Source of the DNA: Candidatus Omnitrophota bacterium
GTDB lineage: Bacteria; Hinthialibacterota; Hinthialibacteria; Hinthialibacterales; Hinthialibacteraceae
DNA length: 40,215 nt
NCBI GenBank assembly: GCA_003598175.1
Contig: QZKN01000136.1
Span: 1 to 40,215 of the forward strand
Direction: 5' to 3'
In this document: piece by piece, positions 17,639 through 26,069 of the stretch
Position numbering within the stretch: the stretch's first letter is position 1
How the letters are laid out: every line of letters begins with the position of its first letter
Position numbers and translations under genes: made by a program
Notes under the pieces: model-generated
What the model was told of the DNA's origin: nothing
The model's database searches: none
What the model saw: only the letters and a program-made list of their open reading frames with translations

Positions 17639-19924
17639 TTAATTTGTCTCCTTCTCTTTTTCAAGCGCCTCGTTCGCCTTTTCGGCGGCTGTCGAATCCG
17701 GAAACCGTTGGATCAACGATGTCAATACAGCTTTCGCTATGTCTTCATCCCCGGCTTCGTATCTGGCAAGGGCGATTCCCAACAAGGCTTCCGTTTCGTC
17801 GATGCGAGCGGTTTGTTCCGCTTCTCTTTTTACGCGAGCGATGATCTCTTCTGCATCCGTGGATTGGCGTACGTTCTCGAGTTCGATGAGTAATTCCGTA
17901 CTCGGCGCGGTTTCCAATGCCTGTTCATAGGCGTTCACGGCTTTATCCCGTTTTCCTTCTTGCAGGCAAATGTCCGACAAACGAGACAGATATTTCAGAT
18001 CGGATGGATAAAATTCCGATAGAATCGCGTAAATTCGGATTGCGCGATCGGCGTCACCCTTTTCCACCAGCCAATCGCCCAGTTTTACTATTTCGCCCTT
18101 CGCGCCCAGCGAAAGTTTGTAGCGCAGCATCGTATCCACCGACGGCGTGGAACGCAAATCCCGCTGAATGGTTTCCTTGCGGGAAACGATGGCTTTTTCA
18201 TCGATGGAAATAGTTTGGACATTTCCTTTCAACACTTGCAGGCAGGTCAGCAGATATGCGCCTCTGTCCATCAACATGAATGGAATCATGGTTTCCTCGC
18301 CGCCGAATTCTTTTCCCAATTCGGAAATGGACGAAACGCGCCGCAACGCTTCCCGGTACGTATAAAATTCCGATTCGGTGTCTTGAAACGACAAAAAATT
18401 CGAAGGTTTGGCTGCCGCGTCCTTCAACTCGCGGAAATAACGGTTCCGTTCAATCCCTCCGGTCGAGCCGGCTTTGACGTCCAGCATCTCTCGCAGCAAG
18501 GATGCATCCGAAGTGAGGAGTAACATTCCATCTTTGATACACCAGCTGGGTGAAACCGGCAATATCGGAATCGGCAGGCGATAGGTGGTGATTTTCGAGT
18601 AGCGGTAATCCTCCGTTTCCGCGGTGATCGGCGCCTGATGTTTTTCGATGAGGACCGATTGAATCTTCGCCAGCGCCGCTTCCGCTTTGTTTTGATCCGC
18701 GACTTTCATCATAAAGACGACGCGGTTGGTGGGAATCACGGAATTCAAATCCATCACCATGCGCGCTACACACCACTCGTCGCCCATCCAGGAAAGAATG
18801 TCATTTTCAAGGGATAAACCGATTTGTTCTTCCACTTCGTTCAATTGATTCAACGGATTTTGATCTTCCGGCAAATCGGTAATGAAATGTTTGACGACGT
18901 TCCATATATCGTTGAGGGAAAAGATATTCGCGGCGTAAAAGGAGCCGGTTTTTCGCGGAAGATATTGATCGAAAGAGAAGGACGCCGGTTTTTTCCCGAA
19001 TAAAGGGGCAATAAGGGATTCGTTCGCTTCCGGATGCAGATGAATATACGTCGTCGTGATATAATGGCCGTCATTCGTGTTTTGATAGGCGGCGCCGATC
19101 GCTTTCACGATTTTGGATAGTTTCGGAACGATCATATCCGCAATGTCCAACGCTTTTTCCAAATCCTCGTCTTCATTCAGCAATTGTAGCGCTTTCAACG
19201 AACTCAAAATGCCGTTGGCGATATCGGGAATGGAGGATAAATTGCAGAACAGCGTGCAATGCCGAGGCTTGGGCAATTGCGAAAGGACCGTCTGGTAGTC
19301 GGGATTGTCCTCAATTTTCCCTTCCTCAAGATCCAAATTTTCAAGAATGTGAATCAATTGCGGCTTGCTGCTGCAAAGGAACAGCAAATGATCATGAAGC
19401 GAATACGCCAGGCTCAATCCGGGAATCATTCCCGGCCCATAAAGAGATTGGATCGTAAAATCCAAATACTGATCTTCCTCGCGTTTCAACGGAAGATGCA
19501 ATTCCGTCGCTTTCTCGAACAATCCGTTCAACAATTGACCAGCGGCGGCAGGATCGTTGACTTCCGCGATATAAAGGATTGAAGGAATTTGACTGACTGT
19601 CTCGCCCAGACCGAAAACCGCAAACGCCCAGCGATCGCCTTTCAGCGGCGACAAACCGTCTGGCAGTGCGAGCGCGTCTCCTATCGCGTCCCATTCCCTT
19701 TTCAGGAGTTGCCATTCGAGAAAATCACCGAACGTCTCCACCAATTTTTGCATGGATGCATCGAAATTGGGAAATTCCGGTTTCGGTGAATGGGGGGAAT
19801 CGTTATTGATAAATAACAGGGCATCGTCAGTAATGATTCGATCGAATTCCCTATCCTGCGCCGCAAAGGAAAACGGCGTGAAGATCAACCCCGCAATGAG
19901 AAGGTAGGAAAAAATCCGCATCAT
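17639..19924 (-). CDS. Exported DUF3352-like protein with C-terminal TPR repeats
   Basis: The 761-residue protein has the signal peptide MMRIFSYLLIAGLIFTPFSFAA. Residues about 30-560 resemble DUF3352, a family of exported proteins of unknown function, with recognisable DRWAFAVFGLGE, ILYIAEVNDPAAAGQLL, HLLFLCSS and repeated mixed alpha/beta modules. Residues about 615-740 are TPR-like helices (GDADRAIRIYAILSEFYPSD, EGKRDKAVNAYEQALETAPS, YEAGDEDIAKAVLTSLIQRF). AAAGGAG lies 6-7 nt before the first ATG. Function is unknown; the TPR tail suggests a protein-binding or scaffold role in the periplasm. It is a single-gene unit flanked by spacers of about 230-250 nt. Confidence 0.72.
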   Translation of the reverse strand: MMRIFSYLLIAGLIFTPFSFAAQDREFDRIITDDALLFINNDSPHSPKPEFPNFDASMQKLVETFGDFLEWQLLKREWDAIGDALALPDGLSPLKGDRWAFAVFGLGETVSQIPSILYIAEVNDPAAAGQLLNGLFEKATELHLPLKREEDQYLDFTIQSLYGPGMIPGLSLAYSLHDHLLFLCSSKPQLIHILENLDLEEGKIEDNPDYQTVLSQLPKPRHCTLFCNLSSIPDIANGILSSLKALQLLNEDEDLEKALDIADMIVPKLSKIVKAIGAAYQNTNDGHYITTTYIHLHPEANESLIAPLFGKKPASFSFDQYLPRKTGSFYAANIFSLNDIWNVVKHFITDLPEDQNPLNQLNEVEEQIGLSLENDILSWMGDEWCVARMVMDLNSVIPTNRVVFMMKVADQNKAEAALAKIQSVLIEKHQAPITAETEDYRYSKITTYRLPIPILPVSPSWCIKDGMLLLTSDASLLREMLDVKAGSTGGIERNRYFRELKDAAAKPSNFLSFQDTESEFYTYREALRRVSSISELGKEFGGEETMIPFMLMDRGAYLLTCLQVLKGNVQTISIDEKAIVSRKETIQRDLRSTPSVDTMLRYKLSLGAKGEIVKLGDWLVEKGDADRAIRIYAILSEFYPSDLKYLSRLSDICLQEGKRDKAVNAYEQALETAPSTELLIELENVRQSTDAEEIIARVKREAEQTARIDETEALLGIALARYEAGDEDIAKAVLTSLIQRFPDSTAAEKANEALEKEKETN

Positions 19925-20096
19925 GAAATCTCCTTTATTTTGAAGCAGCTGAATGTGTCAATCACTGGTAATACGAAATGGTACGCGATTATATTTAAAA
20001 GCGAAGGCGTTTTTATATTTCTTCGAGTTTTCAAACCGTGGTTCTTTGAGGAAGAATTGTTTCCGAAGGGGAACGATTTTTGATTAGGAATGGTAT

Positions 20097-20124
20097 TTGC
20101 TTGGATACGAATTTGTGGTATGGT
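20097..20124 (+). promoter_or_regulatory. Possible sigma-70 promoter for the mini-ORF/LysM unit
   Basis: TTGCTT at 20097-20102 and TATGGT at 20119-20124 are 16 nt apart, each matching four of six consensus bases. Transcription would start near 20131, just ahead of the GGAGG at 20143-20147 that serves the small frame at 20154. The match is moderate and unproven. Confidence 0.3.
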
Positions 20125-20153
20125 GATAACAGAGAAAAAGACGGAGGATGGTC

Positions 20154-20281
20154 ATGAATGGAAATGATGAGCGGAAGTATATGAAACGGTTCTTCTGCAA
20201 CCCTCCGAAGTGACTCAGGACGATATTGAATATGGAAAACAATTACTCGAAGAAATGAAAAACAACACGGTTTTCGCATGA
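20154..20281 (+). pseudogene. Frameshifted small gene upstream of LysM gene
   Basis: GGAGG at 20143-20147 sits 6 nt before the ATG at 20154, whose frame ends after 19 codons at TGA 20211-20213. A different frame, open from about 20173, encodes a protein-like sequence including VLLQPSEVTQDDIEYGKQL and ends at TGA 20279-20281. That stop overlaps the LysM start as ATGA. Joining the start to the second frame needs a -1 shift near 20170, giving about 42 residues. The simplest reading is a small acidic gene broken by an indel. A programmed shift or an assembly error is possible. It is not a recognised family. Confidence 0.4.
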
Positions 20282-21954
20282 ATATCATTCAATCGCAATT
20301 GTTTCAGATCTTTTTCATTGGATTTCTTGTCAGTTTTACAGTTTTCTCGAGCGAATCGACGCCGCCCGACAAACCGACCGGCATCATTCACGTCGTGCGG
20401 GAAGGTGAAATATTGTTAAAAATTTCCGAACGGTACGGCGTTTCTTTCAGTTCCATCCTGCGCGCCAATCCCTTGGCCGATCCTTCGCATATCATGGTGG
20501 GACAAAAAATTCTAATCCCTACAGATTCCGTGTCCTTTGTAACCGATTTTGCTCAATCGTTACAAGAAAAACCGCAGGAAATTACTCATATCGTTCTGCA
20601 GGGAGAATCGCTGGCGATCATCGCGCGACGATATGGCGCGCCGCTCGGTTTCTTGATGAATTTGAATCAACTCGAGAATCCCTCGCACATCATTGTCGGG
20701 CAAAAAATACGCATCCCGGTCGATTTGATTCACTCGGTCACCCCGGATTACATTGCCTCGCCGCCGAAAGTGATCGAAACGATCGTCGCGAGTGGAATTG
20801 AAGACGCGACAGGGAATGATGACGCGCCATCCCTTGTTTCCGAATCCATCCAAGTAGTGGAGGAGGAGATTTCCAACGCAACAAGGCAGGAATTGGTGAA
20901 ACCGGCGCCGGTAAAAACGAGCGAGGAAGCGATTCCCGATTCCCCCATGCGCTTTCATGTCGTACAAGAGGGGGAAATCCTCAATAAAATCGCTGCGCGC
21001 TACGGCGTCGCCTATGAGTCATTGCTTGCGGTGAATTCGTTGGAAAATCCATCCCACATTCTTGTCGGTCAGAAGATTCGGATTCCTTCCGACGCAAAAA
21101 ACGTCAATTTATCGGAACCCGAAAAAACAACAGAGCGTGAAATCGAACATCCGAATGAAAAAACGGATGCAAAAAAAGAAATTCCGTCCATCGGACCGCT
21201 CTTAAAAAATGAAAAATCAAAACCAGAGGAACAAACACTCGAATCGACTCACCTCATCGTGGAAGGAGATACGTTAGTCAAAATCGGGCGGCGTTATAAC
21301 GTCTCGATGCAGGCGCTCATGAAGGCGAACGATCTTGTGAATCCTTCCTTGATCATGGTGGGACAAGCCATTCGTATTCCCGCTAACGCTCCGCCTTTCG
21401 TTGAGCCTGTACTGCAACAGGACGCGTCCGAATCGAAGCCTGTTCCTACGATTAAATTTCCTCGATCCCATTATATTGAACCCGAGACGGTTATTTTTCG
21501 CGGGAATAATAATGGGATTTACGGTTATGCAACGATTTTCGATGTTCGTGAAAATCTCCTGCCCGAATCGAAAACATTGGCAACCTACCTTCGATTGATG
21601 GTTCTTGTCAATAACTTGAGCGTAAAATCGATTTATTTGTCCCCCAAAAATATATCCTTGCAGTTGACGGATTCTCGCGTCGTGGAACCGTTCGATGGAA
21701 TCAAGCTGGACTCCGGCGGCATGTGGTTTTTTCCGAAAATCGTCGAATGGAACGGCGTGGATATTTCCGCCGATAACGTCGTCATTCAGCAGCTACGGCA
21801 AGGCGAGTATGGCGTTTTGGATGTCTCATTCACGATGGACGGGGTGGTGAACGAATTGGAAGTGTTGTCGCAATGCAAGCTTCTCGATGTTCGCGTCATC
21901 GGGGAAGAAAAAACGCGCGTGATCCTTTCCGTCGATCCATACCAGCCGAATTGA
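20278..21954 (+). CDS. Secreted protein with four LysM domains and unknown C-terminal domain
   Basis: The 558-residue protein has an N-terminal hydrophobic signal (MNIIQSQLFQIFFIGFLVSF). Four LysM peptidoglycan-binding modules lie at about 37-81, 103-147, 225-270 and 324-368. Each has the REGEIL/QGESL-type opening, an RYG(V/A) or RYNV helix and an ending like (V)GQKIRIP. Pro/Glu/Lys-rich linkers separate them. Residues about 400-555 form an unrecognised beta-rich domain (YLRLMVLVNNLSVKSIYLSP, SGGMWFFPKIVEW). No hydrolase motif is visible, so it probably binds the cell wall rather than cutting it. The ATG overlaps the stop of a broken small frame and has no good ribosome site, implying coupling. 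A 10-bp hairpin lies 110 nt downstream. Confidence 0.88.
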   Translation: MNIIQSQLFQIFFIGFLVSFTVFSSESTPPDKPTGIIHVVREGEILLKISERYGVSFSSILRANPLADPSHIMVGQKILIPTDSVSFVTDFAQSLQEKPQEITHIVLQGESLAIIARRYGAPLGFLMNLNQLENPSHIIVGQKIRIPVDLIHSVTPDYIASPPKVIETIVASGIEDATGNDDAPSLVSESIQVVEEEISNATRQELVKPAPVKTSEEAIPDSPMRFHVVQEGEILNKIAARYGVAYESLLAVNSLENPSHILVGQKIRIPSDAKNVNLSEPEKTTEREIEHPNEKTDAKKEIPSIGPLLKNEKSKPEEQTLESTHLIVEGDTLVKIGRRYNVSMQALMKANDLVNPSLIMVGQAIRIPANAPPFVEPVLQQDASESKPVPTIKFPRSHYIEPETVIFRGNNNGIYGYATIFDVRENLLPESKTLATYLRLMVLVNNLSVKSIYLSPKNISLQLTDSRVVEPFDGIKLDSGGMWFFPKIVEWNGVDISADNVVIQQLRQGEYGVLDVSFTMDGVVNELEVLSQCKLLDVRVIGEEKTRVILSVDPYQPN

Positions 21955-22065
21955 AATCGATAGAATTCGTTTTCCATTTTCTTCCGATTGATAATGCCTG
22001 GAAACCGGTTTGATTTCTGGACTATTCCGATAATTCGGCTATATTGAAAATCTTGTTATCGAAAC

Positions 22066-22103
22066 GGTTCCGGTCGGTTTTGATCTTGACGCGCCGACGA
22101 ACC
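22066..22103 (+). promoter_or_regulatory. Bulged hairpin ahead of HAD gene (leader or terminator)
   Basis: GGTTC-GTCGG (22066-22070 and 22073-22077, with CG bulged out) pairs with CCGAC-GAACC at 22094-22103, a 10-bp stem around a 16-nt loop. AAAAATTTTT follows after a few bases. It lies 33 nt before the HAD start. It could end the LysM transcript or act in the HAD leader; the distance to the T-run weakens the terminator reading. Confidence 0.35.
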
Positions 22104-22135
22104 CAATCAAAAATTTTTAAATCCGTTGGAAAAAT

Positions 22136-22894
22136 ATGAAACCAAAAATCAAAGCCATTACCTTCGATCTGTGGGATACATTATTTGCCGATGACACGGA
22201 TGAGCCTAAACGCCAACAGGCCGGCCTTCCTCCCAAATTTGCGGAACGCCGAGAATTGGTCCATCAATTTCTTCAAAAACATGCGCCGATTTCCAAGGAA
22301 TTGGTCGATGTCGCTTATAACGCCGCCGACGCTGCATTCAACAAAGTCTGGCACGAACACTACGTGACGTGGCCAGTGCGGGAACGATTATCCATTGTGT
22401 TTTCCGCTTTGCGGATAGAACTGCCGGCGGAAGAAATGGACGAGCTGATTCGTTTGCATGAAGAAATGGAACTGCGTTTTCGTCCCGATCCCGCCGTCGG
22501 CGTGCATGAGGCGATTCGAACGCTGAAATCCAAATACAAATTGGGCGTTATTTCCGACGCCATTTTCAGCCCCGGCAGAGCATTGCGGCAGCTGCTCGAC
22601 GAGGAAGGCTTGTTGCAATATTTCGACGCACTGATCTTTTCCGACGAAGTCGGTTATTCCAAACCGACGCCGATCGTATTCGAAAAGGCGGCGGAAGCGC
22701 TCGGCGTGGAATTGAGCGAGATCGTTCATATCGGCGACCGGGAGCAAAACGATGTCGATGGTCCTCATGCCGTCGGCGCGCGCGCGGTGTTTTTTACGGT
22801 GGTCAAGAACCGGGGAAGCCAAACCAGCAAGGCGGACGCCATTTGCGACGATTTTTCCAAACTGCCTTTGATTTTGGAAGAGATGGGTGGATAA
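22136..22894 (+). CDS. HAD superfamily hydrolase
   Basis: The 252-residue cytoplasmic protein has all four HAD motifs. DLWDT at 11-15 gives nucleophile Asp11 and acid/base Asp14. GVISDAIF gives Ser140. GYSKPTP gives Lys176. HIGDREQNDVDGP gives Asp201 and Asp206. A helical cap (about 20-115) lies between motifs I and II, the C1-cap layout of phosphoglycolate phosphatase-like and REG-2-like enzymes. Tryptophan in motif I is typical of dehalogenase/REG-2 relatives. The substrate cannot be named. The ribosome site is weak (GGAAAA). The gene is followed by a composite palindromic repeat and then by the amidotransferase gene on the same strand. Confidence 0.85.
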   Translation: MKPKIKAITFDLWDTLFADDTDEPKRQQAGLPPKFAERRELVHQFLQKHAPISKELVDVAYNAADAAFNKVWHEHYVTWPVRERLSIVFSALRIELPAEEMDELIRLHEEMELRFRPDPAVGVHEAIRTLKSKYKLGVISDAIFSPGRALRQLLDEEGLLQYFDALIFSDEVGYSKPTPIVFEKAAEALGVELSEIVHIGDREQNDVDGPHAVGARAVFFTVVKNRGSQTSKADAICDDFSKLPLILEEMGG

Positions 22895-22899
22895 AGAAC

Positions 22900-23028
22900 G
22901 GAGCGCGGGCATCTTGCCCGCATGGGTAGGTAGGAGTGTAGCTGGAGTAATGCAGATGAGACGTATGGGCTCCATTTTTTAGAAGTGCAGAGAGAGTAAT
23001 GCGGACGGGACGTCCGCGCTCCATTTTT
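22900..23028. repeat. Composite palindromic (REP-like) repeat, locus A
   Basis: Two hairpins with 7-bp stems lie at 22905-22921 (GCGGGCA-TCT-TGCCCGC) and 23001-23017 (GCGGACG-GGA-CGTCCGC). They are enclosed by a 9-bp outer inverted repeat, GGAGCGCGG at 22900-22908 and CCGCGCTCC at 23014-23022. The second hairpin unit (22996-23028) is preceded by a diverged 33-nt copy at 22947-22979 that differs at seven positions. The layout recurs at 25934-25978 and 28741-28838. Confidence 0.85.
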
Positions 23029-23044
23029 ATATAAAGGGATAACA

Positions 23045-23911
23045 ATGACGAAGCGATATCACATTTTAATTATCGACGGCTATTCCCAAAAAAGCCGCGA
23101 CGATCTGGAAACGGCGGGAATGTGCCTGGCGTGGGGATTGTACGTGAAATTGCTGAAGCGATATCTGCCGGAAGCAACGTACGACATTCTGTTGCCCACG
23201 GATCCGGACGTGAAGATGCCGTCGCCGGCAGACCTTGCGGCCTATGGCGGGATCATTTGGACCGGATGCAACCTGACCATTTATGATTACGACAATCCGA
23301 GCGTAACCAGTCAAATCAAACTGGCCGAGGACGCTTATGAAGTCGGTATTCCCAGTTTCGGCAGTTGCTGGGGGATTCAAATGGCGGCCGCGGCCGCCGG
23401 CGGCGAGGTCCAATCCAATCCCAAAGGACGGGAAATGGGGCTGGCGCGAAAAATTCAACTGACGGCGGCAGGACGGGAGCATCCGATGTATGACGGAAAA
23501 CCGTCAGTGTTCAACGCCTTCATCAGCCATGAGGATCATATTACCAAACTGCCGCCGGACGGCGTCTTGCTGGCCGGAAATGATTTCACCAAGGTGCAGG
23601 CGTTGTCCGTCACCCATAAAAAAGGCACGTTTTGGGGCGTCCAATACCATCCGGAATATGACCTGCACGAAATGGCGCGATTGATCGTAGCGCGCGAGCA
23701 AAAACTGGTTGCCGGCGGATTTTTCACCGGCCACGACGATCTGGTTCAATACGTCGAGAAATTGGAAACGCTCTTTTCCCATCCCGAGCGCAAAGATTTG
23801 CGCTGGCAATTGGATATCGACGACGATGTGTTGTCGGATAACATCCGCCAATGCGAATTCGCCAATTGGATCAGAAAATTGGTGATCCCTTACATTGAAA
23901 AAATGACGTAA
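23045..23911 (+). CDS. Type 1 (class I) glutamine amidotransferase domain protein, GMP-synthase-like
   Basis: The 288-residue cytoplasmic protein has a class I glutaminase domain: GGIIWTGCNLTIYD as the first strand and loop, nucleophile Cys108 in PSFGSCWGIQM, and the His202/Glu204 dyad in WGVQYHPEYD. Cys, His and Glu are all present, so glutamine or gamma-glutamyl hydrolysis is plausible. No synthetase domain is fused; the last 60 residues are a helical extension. Such stand-alone proteins are often annotated as GMP synthase-like, and some hydrolyse gamma-glutamyl amines. AAAGGGAT precedes the ATG. A nested inverted repeat follows the stop. Substrate and partner are unknown. Confidence 0.85.
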   Translation: MTKRYHILIIDGYSQKSRDDLETAGMCLAWGLYVKLLKRYLPEATYDILLPTDPDVKMPSPADLAAYGGIIWTGCNLTIYDYDNPSVTSQIKLAEDAYEVGIPSFGSCWGIQMAAAAAGGEVQSNPKGREMGLARKIQLTAAGREHPMYDGKPSVFNAFISHEDHITKLPPDGVLLAGNDFTKVQALSVTHKKGTFWGVQYHPEYDLHEMARLIVAREQKLVAGGFFTGHDDLVQYVEKLETLFSHPERKDLRWQLDIDDDVLSDNIRQCEFANWIRKLVIPYIEKMT

Positions 23912-23959
23912 AAACAGGAATTAAAACGCTTATATTCGTTTACGCATGCAAGCCTGTTT
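23912..23959. repeat. Nested inverted repeat after amidotransferase gene
   Basis: AAACAGG at 23912-23918 pairs with CCTGTTT at 23953-23959, and inside it AAACG at 23924-23928 pairs with CGTTT at 23937-23941. There is no long T-run, so it is at best a weak terminator. It begins at the last base of the stop codon region and may shield the 3' end. Confidence 0.3.
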
Positions 23960-24053
23960 ATGGTAACCGACCGGATAAAAAGAAAAGTTCTTCTGCCGGG
24001 GCCTGCATCGCCTGTATTTTTTTCCTGCGGACCACGTTGCCGAAAGAATTGGA

Positions 24054-24368
24054 TTACTGTTGTTGTTCTACAAAATCCACCGATAATTCTAAACCTATAT
24101 CCTTGAGAATCATATCAAGCGTGTCTAATCGGGGATTTCCTTCTTCTGAAATTGTTTTATAAAGTGAACTTGTTGGTTTTTCCGTACGCTTTGCCAATTC
24201 AGCAATCCCGCCGCGCGCATCCACGACTGTCCGCAACGCCCGCAGAAAGGCTGTCCGGTTTCCATCTTTCCGAGTTTCTTCTAATGAAATACATAAATAT
24301 TCTCTAGCTTTTTCTGGGTCTTTTAAGAGTTCCAGTTCAATGTCTCGAAAAGGTTTTGATTTTTTCAT
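24054..24368 (-). CDS. Orphan HigA/addiction-module antidote-like DNA-binding protein
   Basis: The 104-residue protein has the layout of chromosomal addiction-module antidote proteins: FRDIELELLKDPEKAREYL at the N-terminus, then FLRALRTVVDARGGIAELAKRTEK, where a Cro/C1-type helix-turn-helix begins, then SSLYKTISEEGNPRLDTLDMILKDIGLELSV. Such proteins normally follow a RelE/HigB-like toxin. Here the gene upstream on this strand is a transporter and I found no toxin frame on either side. It may be a solitary regulator or a leftover. AAAGGA precedes the ATG at 24368. The run EQQQ closes the protein. Confidence 0.82.
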   Translation of the reverse strand: MKKSKPFRDIELELLKDPEKAREYLCISLEETRKDGNRTAFLRALRTVVDARGGIAELAKRTEKPTSSLYKTISEEGNPRLDTLDMILKDIGLELSVDFVEQQQ

Positions 24369-24472
24369 GTCATTCCTTTGAAGTTTTAGTCAGGCAATTT
24401 CATTTTCCTGTTGCCCGTAATGATGTTGTATCACATACGCTCATGTTTAATTATTTTGTGTTCTATGGACAA

Positions 24473-25783
24473 TCACACCTTTTTCCTGAATTCCGGAACG
24501 TGATTCCATTTCGACGCCAATAACGCGCCGCTGAGGAAGGCGAAAACCACGAACAGATAAAAAAGCGCGTTCCAACCGTACGCGCCGGTTACCACCGCCA
24601 CGACGTAGCCGGAAATCATTTGCCCGATGGAGCCGACGCCGTTGATGAAACCGGCGGCGGTGGCGGCGCCGCGTTGGGAGCCTTCATCCTGCGCGGCGGC
24701 GCCGGTCATGAGCGTATCCGGTCCGAATGTCAGGAATCCGATCAAACCGATTCCAACGGCGTTGGCTAGATGCCCCCAACTCGCAATCGTCGGATGGAGA
24801 AAGAAACAAACACCCAAGCCCCACAAAAAAAGCGTTCCGACCGGGAACCGGCGCGATTGAAAGATTTTGTCGGATACGTAGCCGGCGGTAAGAGCGCCGG
24901 TAAAACCGATCAGCTCGTAAATCGAAGAGGTATATCCTGCTTCCTCTCCGCTATATCCCAATCCTTCGGCCATATAAATCGGCAACCAAAACAGGAAGGC
25001 GTATCTGGTTAGTTTTAAGAAAAAATACATCAAGGCAATGATCCAAACCGATGGCTTGGATAAGATTTCAAGAATGATGGATGTGGATGTGTGATGGACT
25101 GCGTTCCCCGCGGCGGAATCGCCGGATTGGCTGTCGGATTCGATATCATCATCCTCCGGAAAATCGGGAAGCCCGACGTCGGACGGTTTGTTGCGAGTAA
25201 AAAGAACGTAACCGGTCGCGATCACGGATAGAAGCAACGCCGGAACGATGAAGCCGCTGCGCCAACCATATTCGCTGAAGAACGGCATTCTGTAAATGCA
25301 ATAGGTGGCGAACATGGTGGCAAGGGCCCCGCCCAACACATAATTCGTGCCCCACCAGGCCATGACCACGCCGCGTTCCTTGCGGCGAAACCAACAGGCC
25401 ATGTTTTTCACCAGACCGGACCAGCCGGTCGATTGGCCGATGCCGTTCAGACTGCACAGCATCAACACGAGTACGAACACCGTCCCGCTGAATCCTAAAA
25501 AGATGTTGGTAATCACCGACAAAAACAACCCGACGCCGACGATCGTTCGCGGTCCGAAGCGGTCGGAAAGAACGCCGTTGACGAATTGCCCGATGCAATA
25601 CATCAAACTATACGCGAAGATGTAATTGGCGTATTGCATATCGGTCATGCCCATGTCTTTCAACTCGGGGGCGATGACGCTCAAGTTCTTGCGGCAAAGA
25701 TAAAATCCGGCGTAGCCGAGCCAGGTCAACACAAAAATTCGATAACGCCATGTAATTTGGGCGGAAGTTAACGCAGATGCCAT
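24473..25783 (-). CDS. MFS transporter, organophosphate:phosphate antiporter (GlpT/UhpT) type
   Basis: The 436-residue inner-membrane protein has about 12 transmembrane helices in two halves split by a hydrophilic, acidic loop (PDFPEDDDIESDSQSGDSA). Features of the GlpT/UhpT group include YAGFYLCRKNLSVIAPEL in helix 1, YCIGQFVNGVLSDRFGPR after helix 2, and GWSGLVKNMACWFRRKERG in the middle of the first half. I chose the ATG at 25783 because AAAGGAGAG lies 5 nt upstream; 41 earlier codons lack such a site and look unlike the family. The family exchanges phosphate for glycerol-3-phosphate or sugar phosphates; the substrate here is not known. It is divergent from the iron alcohol dehydrogenase gene across 286 nt holding one palindromic repeat. 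Confidence 0.85.
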   Translation of the reverse strand: MASALTSAQITWRYRIFVLTWLGYAGFYLCRKNLSVIAPELKDMGMTDMQYANYIFAYSLMYCIGQFVNGVLSDRFGPRTIVGVGLFLSVITNIFLGFSGTVFVLVLMLCSLNGIGQSTGWSGLVKNMACWFRRKERGVVMAWWGTNYVLGGALATMFATYCIYRMPFFSEYGWRSGFIVPALLLSVIATGYVLFTRNKPSDVGLPDFPEDDDIESDSQSGDSAAGNAVHHTSTSIILEILSKPSVWIIALMYFFLKLTRYAFLFWLPIYMAEGLGYSGEEAGYTSSIYELIGFTGALTAGYVSDKIFQSRRFPVGTLFLWGLGVCFFLHPTIASWGHLANAVGIGLIGFLTFGPDTLMTGAAAQDEGSQRGAATAAGFINGVGSIGQMISGYVVAVVTGAYGWNALFYLFVVFAFLSGALLASKWNHVPEFRKKV

Positions 25784-25933
25784 CCATCTCTCCTTTCGGT
25801 TGCTTTCTGAGAATACCATTACGGGTAAATTATCTCCAGGTTTGTTTAAACCGGATGAGGAAATTGGTGAATTGTATTTTTTGTGCGTTGCAGCGTCTCT
25901 GTTCAATTTCGGTTTGTTGCTATAGTTATTTCA

Positions 25934-25978
25934 GAGCGCGGGCATCCTGCCCGCACGCGCAGACCGGAGGTCCGCGCC
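25934..25978. repeat. Composite palindromic (REP-like) repeat, locus B
   Basis: GCGGGCA-TCC-TGCCCGC forms a 7-bp hairpin at 25938-25954. GCGCAGACC-GGA-GGTCCGCGC at 25957-25977 forms a second stem with one mismatch. Loop sequences TCC and GGA match the style of loci A and C. It lies in the divergent region between the GlpT-like and alcohol dehydrogenase genes, in a compact 45-nt form without the spacer seen at locus A. Confidence 0.8.
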
Positions 25979-26069
25979 ACAACCTGTTTTCATTATTCAT
26001 AGTGGTCGATTTTCGTGAGGACTTTCCGGTCATGGCGATGATAAGAAATTAGTTTGAGGAGAAATCTAC

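Noticed and set aside
20031..20288. Minus-strand open frame opposite the mini-gene
   Set aside because: Composition is not protein-like, and the plus strand has a ribosome site and the PSEVTQDDIEYGKQL frame.
22900..23028. Repeated units considered as a CRISPR array
   Set aside because: Only two similar units, no regular unique spacers and strong internal palindromes; the pattern fits REP-like elements.
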